From assembly GCA_017880805.1 (NCBI GenBank), contig JADGRP010000130.1, forward strand, positions 1 through 55,147: 55,147 nucleotides of DNA. The letters run 5' to 3'. The notes under the pieces are model-generated. The model was not told the DNA's origin and searched no databases. It saw only the letters and a list, made by a program, of their open reading frames with translations. Below, one piece after another: positions 48,907 to 55,147 of the stretch; the stretch's first letter is position 1; each line of letters starts with the position of its first letter. The position numbers and the translations under genes were made by a program. The stretch comes from Burkholderiales bacterium (GTDB lineage: Bacteria; Pseudomonadota; Gammaproteobacteria; Burkholderiales; Casimicrobiaceae).

Positions 48907-49815
48907 TCACTTATCAACGTTTTTGAGATGCATGCGTTTGCGATCCACAGTTTTGGCCCCTGCCCCTTCGAGCACCATGGTTTGAAAATGAGATGCGATT
49001 TCGCCGCCCAGGATCGTGATGAAAGCCGCGACCCACCCCCACACGAGCAGCACCACCGCAATCGCAATGCCGCCGTAGATCAGGTTGTAGTTCGCGAGAT
49101 TTTCAACGTAGCCGTAAAAGATCGGGCGCGCGGCGACCAACAATGCCGTCGCGACACTGGCTGCCACCGCGATACTCTTCCAATTCAGCCGCTTGCGCGG
49201 AACGAAGCGATAGATAAGAAAGAACGCTGTGAGCATCAACAGTATTCGAATCGATTGCGCGATAGCGGTAAACGTGGGACCGGTCTCCCCGGGAAGCAGG
49301 CGAACCGTATTCCACAAAAATAGGAGTAGGTAATGGGAAAACAGGGTGCATACAAACAGCATGCCGACCGCGACCATCATGCCGATCTCGATCATGATGC
49401 GCCCCGTCAGGCTGCCAGTTTGTTCTCCCTCATAGGCGATGTTGAGCGCCCGCGAAAGCGCGCCGAATGCGCGGCTGCCGAGAACGAGCAGGATCAGAAG
49501 CGAAACGACACCCGCGTAGGGATGTGCGTTATGAACCGCATCGTGAATGATTCGCTGAACCGCGGCGTCGCCCTCAGGCACAAATTCCCGCAACAGCAGG
49601 ATCGCCTTGCCGACTGCCCAATCCGGACTGACGAAATAGGCGGAGAGGGAAACCGCGGCAAGAAGCAGGGGGAAGAGCGAGAGAAAACTATAGTAGGCAA
49701 TGGCGGCCGCCCATTGCGTGGCATTGTCGGCAAACGAATCCCGGAGCACTTGCACGCAAGCGTTGCCGATGAGACGCGCGGTTCCCACGTTCAGACTCAT
49801 GGAATTTGTTTTCAA
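48907..49815 (-). CDS. YihY/BrkB-family inner-membrane protein
   Basis: QWAAAIAYYSFLSLFPLLLAAVSLSAYFV; VSLLILLVLGSRAFGALSRALNIAY; YRFVPRKRLNWKS; YGGIAIAVVLLVWGWVAAFITILGGEI. Confidence 0.93.
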   Translation of the reverse strand: MKTNSMSLNVGTARLIGNACVQVLRDSFADNATQWAAAIAYYSFLSLFPLLLAAVSLSAYFVSPDWAVGKAILLLREFVPEGDAAVQRIIHDAVHNAHPYAGVVSLLILLVLGSRAFGALSRALNIAYEGEQTGSLTGRIMIEIGMMVAVGMLFVCTLFSHYLLLFLWNTVRLLPGETGPTFTAIAQSIRILLMLTAFFLIYRFVPRKRLNWKSIAVAASVATALLVAARPIFYGYVENLANYNLIYGGIAIAVVLLVWGWVAAFITILGGEIASHFQTMVLEGAGAKTVDRKRMHLKNVDK

Positions 49816-49920
49816 GAGGCGTCAGACGCTGCTCGCCAAGAATCGCCTGCCCACCGAGGGACCACGTCTCCCGGAGGGCCATCGCCATCGCGCATATGCA
49901 TCTGGCCAGCGCAGGAGACA

Positions 49921-50481
49921 CTATGCGCTTCGAAGCGTCAAGCTCCGAAGCCATTTCACGTGCCGAACCGGCCGCATGTCAGCGACCACAATCAAGGCGA
50001 TGGGTCCTTCATCATCGGGGAGTGGCGCACCGTCGCGCTCATATACCACCAATACGCTATCGCCCATGGGCGAGACAAAGAGTTCCGCCCAGGAAAATAC
50101 AACCTCGTACCCGTCGCTGGCGGTCGCCACGACATAGCTCTTGCGCAGCTCCCGGGGCTTGCTTTCGACGGGTTTGGCGGCAGCCAGGACGTCACGCAGA
50201 AGACATCCCGTGTAGTGGCGTGCTGGTGCCGTACCCTTCTCTTCCACAGTATTTCGCGAGACGTAGTCGACTTGATGCGTGGGATACCGCTTGAGATCCA
50301 CCACCGACAGCGAGAGGCTTTGTGCAACGTTGCCGGCTACAGTTACCGATGTAGTTGGCTGCGGCGCGCCTTGTGCCGCGATGCCCAGACTTAAAAACGG
50401 CGCCACCAGCGCGATGGTGACTTGCCAACGGGTAACCCGAGTCATGAGGAGAAGCGCCCGCGCCCACCCATAGGGGCTCAT
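49921..50481 (-). CDS. Secreted molybdopterin-dependent oxidoreductase-domain protein (sulfite-oxidase-like)
   Basis: Signal peptide; VTVAGNVAQSLSLSVVDLKRYPTHQVDYVSRNTVEEKG...YTGCLLRDVLAAAKP...DGAPLPDDEGPIALIVVADMRPVRHVKWLRSLTL. ATGA overlap with the 50478 gene. Confidence 0.85.
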   Translation of the reverse strand: MSPYGWARALLLMTRVTRWQVTIALVAPFLSLGIAAQGAPQPTTSVTVAGNVAQSLSLSVVDLKRYPTHQVDYVSRNTVEEKGTAPARHYTGCLLRDVLAAAKPVESKPRELRKSYVVATASDGYEVVFSWAELFVSPMGDSVLVVYERDGAPLPDDEGPIALIVVADMRPVRHVKWLRSLTLRSA

Positions 50482-51314
50482 GCACCCGACTCGCCCGCGT
50501 TGGGGTAGAAGAGCTGCTCGCCATTGATCTTGTACTCGGCGATTGCTTTCTGGCCATCGGGCGAGATCACCCAATCGACGAACACCTGGCCGAGCTCTTT
50601 CTTGACGCTCGGATGCTTGTCCGGGTTCACCAGCATTACGCCGTATTGGTTGAACAAGCGCTTGTCGCCTTCGACGAGAATGGTCAGTTCGCCGCGATTC
50701 TTGAATGCGAGCCAGGTGCCGCGATCGGTCAGGATGTACGCATTCATCGATGACGCGGTGTTGAGCGCCGGTCCCATGCCCTGCCCCGTGTCGCGATACC
50801 ACGGCCCCTTCACCTTGTCGATATCGACGCCGGCCGACTTCCACAGATCGAGCTCGGCCATGTGCGTGCCGCTCTTGTCGCCACGAGAAACGAAAGGGGC
50901 TGTTGCGGCTTGAACTTTCCTGAGTGCCTCGAGAATGTCCTTGCTGCCACCGATCCTTGCGGGATCGCTCTTCGGGCCGACCAGGACGAAATCGTTGTAC
51001 ATCACGGGGAAACGCTTGACGCCGTGACCCTCGGCGAGGAACTTCTCCTCGGCCGAGCGGGCGTGAACGAACACGACGTCGGCATCGCCACGTCGCGCAA
51101 GATCGAGCGCCTGCCCGGTCCCCAAGGCCACAACGTGCACTTTGATTCCTGTCTTCTGCTCGAAGCGCGGAAGAAGGTGGGGAAAAAGTCCCGACTGCTC
51201 GGTCGACGTCGTCGAGGCAATAGTGATGAATTTTTCCTGCGCCTGGGCACTCATCATGCTGAACGCGATCCAGGCGACGAGGCCGATCGCAAAACTACGG
51301 CGATTGACTACCAT
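50478..51314 (-). CDS. tupA: Tungstate-type ABC transporter substrate-binding protein
   Basis: ITIASTTSTEQSGLFPHLLPRFEQKTGIKVHVVALGTGQALDLARRGDADVVFVHA; NDFVLVGPKSDPA; SRGDKSGTHMAEL. Confidence 0.92.
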   Translation of the reverse strand: MVVNRRSFAIGLVAWIAFSMMSAQAQEKFITIASTTSTEQSGLFPHLLPRFEQKTGIKVHVVALGTGQALDLARRGDADVVFVHARSAEEKFLAEGHGVKRFPVMYNDFVLVGPKSDPARIGGSKDILEALRKVQAATAPFVSRGDKSGTHMAELDLWKSAGVDIDKVKGPWYRDTGQGMGPALNTASSMNAYILTDRGTWLAFKNRGELTILVEGDKRLFNQYGVMLVNPDKHPSVKKELGQVFVDWVISPDGQKAIAEYKINGEQLFYPNAGESGA

Positions 51315-52039
51315 GGCAATTCCCCCTCAAGAAATTGTGCAGCCTCGCGCGACGCTGGATGCTTGAAAAAACGAGCCACCGGTGCGCGCTCGGCGATGCG
51401 CCCTTGATGCAGGAACAAGATTTCGTCGCCGAGGCGCCGTGCTTGTCCCAGGTTGTGTGTCACCAGCACGATCTTGGTTCCGCTCTCGCGCATCGCGGCT
51501 ATGCCCTTCTCGATTTCGTGGGTGGCCCCGGGATCGAGGCTCGCGGTCGGCTCATCGAGAAAGAGCACCTCTGGGGAAAGCGCCCAGGCGCGAGCGAGCG
51601 CGAGCCGCTGCTGCTCACCTCCGGAGAGCACCCGCGCAGAACGGTGGGCGAGGCGCTCAAGCCCGACTCTGCGCAGCGCGTCCAACGCCCGCGATATACG
51701 CTGTGCGCGCGGCACGCCGCCGATTGCCAGCGCATAGGCGACATTGGCCAGGGCCGTTCGGCGCAGCAGCACGGGACGCTGAAACACCATTGCCTGACGC
51801 CGCGGTCCGCCCGGCGGTTCCAGCGACGTCCAGCGGATCGTGCCCGAAGTCGGACGAAGCAGTCCGTGACACAGCCGCAAAAACACGCTCTTGCCCGCGC
51901 CGTTCGGACCGACAATGACCGTGCGCGGTCCGGCCTCGAGCCGCAGCGATACGCCGTCGATGATGCGTCGATCCCCGACCGCAAAGACAACCTGGTCCAA
52001 CTCGATCGGAAGTAAGGAAGTCGGCGCGCGCATGTCCAT
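51308..52039 (-). CDS. tupC: Tungstate-type ABC transporter ATP-binding protein
   Basis: VGPNGAGKSVFLR; LSGGEQQRLALARAWALSPEVLFLDEPTASLDP. Confidence 0.92.
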   Translation of the reverse strand: MDMRAPTSLLPIELDQVVFAVGDRRIIDGVSLRLEAGPRTVIVGPNGAGKSVFLRLCHGLLRPTSGTIRWTSLEPPGGPRRQAMVFQRPVLLRRTALANVAYALAIGGVPRAQRISRALDALRRVGLERLAHRSARVLSGGEQQRLALARAWALSPEVLFLDEPTASLDPGATHEIEKGIAAMRESGTKIVLVTHNLGQARRLGDEILFLHQGRIAERAPVARFFKHPASREAAQFLEGELPW

Positions 52040-52047
52040 GTCGGCGT

Positions 52048-52752
52048 TTATCCGTAGCGCTGCTGCGCCGTTTCCTTGACGATGTAGGCCGCCGCATTCA
52101 GTGCGAGCACGATCGTCAGCAGGACGATGCCCAGTCCCAGCGCGAGCGGCAGATCGCCCTTGCTCGTTTCCAGCGCGATTGCGGTGGTCATCACGCGCGT
52201 GACGCCATCGATGTTGCCGCCCACGATGATGACCGCACCGACCTCGGCCGCCGCGCGCCCGAAGCCGGCCAGCACGATGGTCACCAGCGAAAAGCGCACG
52301 TCCCACAACAGCGTGGCCGCGGCGCCAAATCGTGATTCGCCCAGCGAGCGCAGTTGCTCGCGGTACTCCTGCCATGCGTCCTCCACCACCTGGCGCGACA
52401 GCGCCGCGACGATGGGCACGATGAGTACGGCCTGCGCGATGATCATTGCCGACGGGGTGAACAGCAAGCCTGCCGAACCCAACGGTCCAGCGCGAGACAG
52501 CAGCAGGTAAACGACCAGCCCCACGACCACGGGCGGCAGGCCCATCAGTGCGTTGAGCACCACGATGAGCGAGCGACGGCCGGGAAAACGGCTCACCGCG
52601 ATCGCCGCACCAAACGGAAGTCCGATCAGGCAGGCAATGATGACTGCGGTCAAGCTGACGCGGAGGCTCAGCAGCACGATCTCGACCAGCTTGTGGTCGC
52701 CGCTGGCGACAAGCTGCGCGGCCTGAACGGCCGCGTCCGATAGGCTATTCAC
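52048..52752 (-). CDS. tupB: Tungstate-type ABC transporter permease
   Basis: Multi-TM permease with ALMGLPPVVVGLVVYLLLSRAGPLGSAGLLFTPSAMIIAQAVL and EVGAVIIVGGNIDGVTRVMTTAIALETSKGDLPLAL. Confidence 0.93.
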   Translation of the reverse strand: MNSLSDAAVQAAQLVASGDHKLVEIVLLSLRVSLTAVIIACLIGLPFGAAIAVSRFPGRRSLIVVLNALMGLPPVVVGLVVYLLLSRAGPLGSAGLLFTPSAMIIAQAVLIVPIVAALSRQVVEDAWQEYREQLRSLGESRFGAAATLLWDVRFSLVTIVLAGFGRAAAEVGAVIIVGGNIDGVTRVMTTAIALETSKGDLPLALGLGIVLLTIVLALNAAAYIVKETAQQRYG

Positions 52753-52790
52753 TGGCCAATTGTAGAGCGATAATATGCACAGATATGCAA

Positions 52791-52825
52791 CTATGATTAA
52801 ATCCGACCGGAGAGGTCAATCATAG
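52791..52825. repeat. Inverted repeat CTATGATT-N19-AATCATAG with inner GACC/GGTC stem
   Basis: Directly read between the divergent tupB and regulator genes; arms 52791-52798 and 52818-52825. Confidence 0.65.
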
Positions 52826-52859
52826 CGTGTTCATGGCAGCAAATGAAAGATGCACGGAG

Positions 52860-53933
52860 ATGCCTAATATGCGCCTACTGCCCGGACTCACATGGGAGCT
52901 TTCCGACGATCCGCCTGCGACGCTCGATCCGCGCCTCCTGCCACTGCTGAGAGCGGTCGCCGAAACGGGTTCGCTGGCGGCGGCGGTCGCTGACCGTAGG
53001 ATGTCCTATCGCGCGGCGTGGGGCCTTTTGCGTGCCTACCAACGCAAGCTCGGTGATCCGCTGGTGGCGCTCCAACGCGGCCGCGGCGCATCGCTCGCGC
53101 TTTTGGGAGAACGCCTGGTCGCCGCCGACGCGACCGCACGGAGTCGGCTGGCCCGGACATTCTCGCGACTCTCGCTGGAGTTGGAAGCGCCGGACGCGAA
53201 GCGCGCGCCGGTGTCACGTCTCACGATCGCAGCGAGTCACGACCTCGCATTAGCCGCTTTGCGCGACGCGCTGGAAGCGGCAAAAGGATTGAAACTCGAG
53301 CTTTCTTTCATGGGCAGCCTCGACGCACTCGAACAATATGCCGAGGGGCGGGTCGATATTGCTGGCTTCCATGTGCCATTGGCCTTCCACCGCCAAGAGC
53401 AACTCACGCCCTACCTTCGCTGGCTCCGGGCGCGGCCCGATCGCCTGATTCACTTTGTCGATCGCGAGCAGGGCCTGATCGTGCCGCGTGGCAACCCGGA
53501 GCGGCTAAAGACTTTTCGCGACATCGCCGGGAAGCAGCTTCGCTTCGTCAACAGGCAACGCGGCTCGGGTACGCGATTGTTGATCGATAGCTTGCTTGAA
53601 GAGAACGGAATCGGCGCAGCCAGCATCGTCGGCTACGCGAACGAGGAATTCACACACGCTGCAGTTGCGGCAACCGTCGCGTCAGGCGGTGCCAATGTCG
53701 GATTCGGTTTGCGCGCCGCGGCGGCCAAGTACGCGCTGGCTTTCGTCCCTCAGGTCCGCGAACGCTATTGGCTCGCTGTACGGTCCGTCGCTTTGCAGTC
53801 GGTCCCGATTACCCGGCTTATTCAGACATTGCAAAGTCCGATCTTTGCCCGGATCGTGAAACGCTTGCCCGGTTATCAGCCAATTGCAGCAGGCGCCATC
53901 GCCAATATTCGTGAGCTACGCTCGCCGCACTGA
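52860..53933 (+). CDS. ModE/LysR-type HTH fused to periplasmic-binding-protein-like sensor domain (start could be 52827, 52833 or 52860)
   Basis: HTH LLRAVAETGSLAAAVADRRMSYRAAWGLLRAYQRKLGDPLV; PBP-like domain LTIAASHDLALAALRDAL...RQRGSGTRLLIDSLLEENGI. Confidence 0.9.
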   Translation: MPNMRLLPGLTWELSDDPPATLDPRLLPLLRAVAETGSLAAAVADRRMSYRAAWGLLRAYQRKLGDPLVALQRGRGASLALLGERLVAADATARSRLARTFSRLSLELEAPDAKRAPVSRLTIAASHDLALAALRDALEAAKGLKLELSFMGSLDALEQYAEGRVDIAGFHVPLAFHRQEQLTPYLRWLRARPDRLIHFVDREQGLIVPRGNPERLKTFRDIAGKQLRFVNRQRGSGTRLLIDSLLEENGIGAASIVGYANEEFTHAAVAATVASGGANVGFGLRAAAAKYALAFVPQVRERYWLAVRSVALQSVPITRLIQTLQSPIFARIVKRLPGYQPIAAGAIANIRELRSPH

Positions 53934-53972
53934 TCGTCTCGTTAAACCGCGAGCGACGGATCTCTGGCGCCG

Positions 53973-55061
53973 CTAGGCATAACCGACGCTACGCTGATCG
54001 AAGGACACCGCTTTGACCAGCGCGTAGAGCTCTTGCCCGGTGTGAATTCCGAGTTGCTGGACTGAGCGTCGCGTAATGCGGGCGGTGAGTGTCGCGCTTC
54101 CGACAGTAAGTTGCACATCGACTATGGGCCCGGTTTCGACGTCGATCGATTTTACGTGGCCGGGCAGAATGTTGAGAATACTGATTTCCGTGGGGCGATG
54201 GACCGCGAGCGACACGTCGCGCGCTCTGATGCGCGCCCGCACCCGCTCGCCGACGGGCGCGTCGAGATACGGCACGACAAGCTCGCCGCCATCGAAAGCC
54301 AGCATCGTTAGTTGATGCTCGGCGTCATGTGCTGTCACTCGCGTGTCAAGCAGCGCCCCGGCCTCGTAGCGACCGGTCACGGGTTTGAGATCGAGCCGTC
54401 CCATCACCACGTCTACGTCTCCGACGGCCAGGCATTTTCCATCCGAAAGAACCACCACCGTGTCGGCAAGCCGGGTGATCTCCGGCACCGAGTGGCTCAC
54501 GTACACGATGGGTATGTGGAGCTCATCGCGCAGCCGCTCGATATAGTCCAGGATCTCGGTCTTGCGCGGCACGTCGAGCGCGGCCAGAGGCTCATCCATG
54601 AGAAGGATGCGCGGTTGGGCGAGCAAGGCGCGGCCGATGGCGACGCGTTGCTTTTCTCCTCCCGATAACGCTTGGGGCTTTCGGCGCAACAATGCGCCAA
54701 GGCCGAGGAGCTCGATCACCCGCGTCGGTTCAATGAAGCATTCCGCGGTGATGCGACGGCGCCGTCCATAGAGCAGATTCGATTCCACGTCCAGGTGCGG
54801 GAAAAGCAACGGGTCCTGAAATACGTAGCCTACCCGGCGCTTTTCGGGCGGCAGGTTGATGCCCCTTGCGGCATCGAACAACAGCAAATCGTTGACGCGG
54901 ATGATGCCCCGCAAAGGCTTCGTGATTCCCGCGATCGCATTGATTACCGAGGTTTTACCGGCACCCGAGCGGCCGAACAGGCCGACGATAGGCGCTTCTG
55001 CCTCGAACTTGACGGCAAGTTGAAAGGCGCCAAGCTGTTGCTCGATATCAACGTCGATCAT
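53973..55061 (-). CDS. modC: Molybdate ABC transporter ATP-binding protein
   Basis: LFGRSGAGKTSVINAIAG; YVFQDPLLFPHLDVESNLLYG; LSGGEKQRVAIGRALLAQPRILLMDEPLAALD; C-terminal TOBE-like region. Confidence 0.96.
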   Translation of the reverse strand: MIDVDIEQQLGAFQLAVKFEAEAPIVGLFGRSGAGKTSVINAIAGITKPLRGIIRVNDLLLFDAARGINLPPEKRRVGYVFQDPLLFPHLDVESNLLYGRRRRITAECFIEPTRVIELLGLGALLRRKPQALSGGEKQRVAIGRALLAQPRILLMDEPLAALDVPRKTEILDYIERLRDELHIPIVYVSHSVPEITRLADTVVVLSDGKCLAVGDVDVVMGRLDLKPVTGRYEAGALLDTRVTAHDAEHQLTMLAFDGGELVVPYLDAPVGERVRARIRARDVSLAVHRPTEISILNILPGHVKSIDVETGPIVDVQLTVGSATLTARITRRSVQQLGIHTGQELYALVKAVSFDQRSVGYA

Positions 55062-55147
55062 CGACTTGCCTGTGCGCGGAGCGCCGGGTGAGCCATTCGG
55101 AGGTTGCCAAAGCGGCGATCGACAGGACGACCGCGAGGATGCTCAAA
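55048..55147 (-). CDS. modB: Molybdate ABC transporter permease, C-terminal fragment (truncated by window edge)
   Basis: Reverse-strand translation LSILAVVLSIAALATSEWLTRRSAHRQVDDRR* overlaps the modC start. Confidence 0.7.
   Translation of the reverse strand, partial: LSILAVVLSIAALATSEWLTRRSAHRQVDDRR

Noticed and set aside
49333-50394. 353-aa plus-strand ORF
   Set aside because: Antisense to the BrkB-family gene and the sulfite-oxidase-like gene; no recognisable domain.

Overview
The window is about 55 kb of GC-rich DNA, probably betaproteobacterial (inferred from gene content and order). Most of it is chromosomal housekeeping sequence: tRNA-Ala(GGC) and tRNA-Glu(TTC); an AddB/AddA-like nuclease-helicase pair; ribF-ileS-lspA-ispH; an assimilatory sulfate reduction cluster (SUMT-cysN-cysD-cysH-DUF934-cysI, with a divergent cbiX); a Tat/lipobox sulfite-oxidase-like protein with cytochrome b; and Tup-like and Mod-like tungstate/molybdate ABC transporters flanking a ModE/LysR-PBP regulator. 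About 6 kb downstream of tRNA-Glu is gene-poor and accessory-like. It carries a repeat of the tRNA 3' end, two small paralogous ORFs and two sub-60-aa ORFs missing from the supplied track. The observations I rank highest are: (1) a LexA-like regulator with two GAAC-N4-GTTC palindromes, one inside its promoter and one in its first codons, divergent from a DEDDh-exonuclease/GIY-YIG nuclease; (2) a compact overlapping cassette of a 4-TM SLATT/DUF4231-like protein, a PGDYG-like protein and a patatin; (3) the tRNA-Glu-linked repeats with small paralogues; (4) a TauE/SafE gene split by one in-frame TGA; (5) a rare-codon AT-rich patch in an M14 peptidase catalytic region. All family names come from reading motifs. 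No searches were run.
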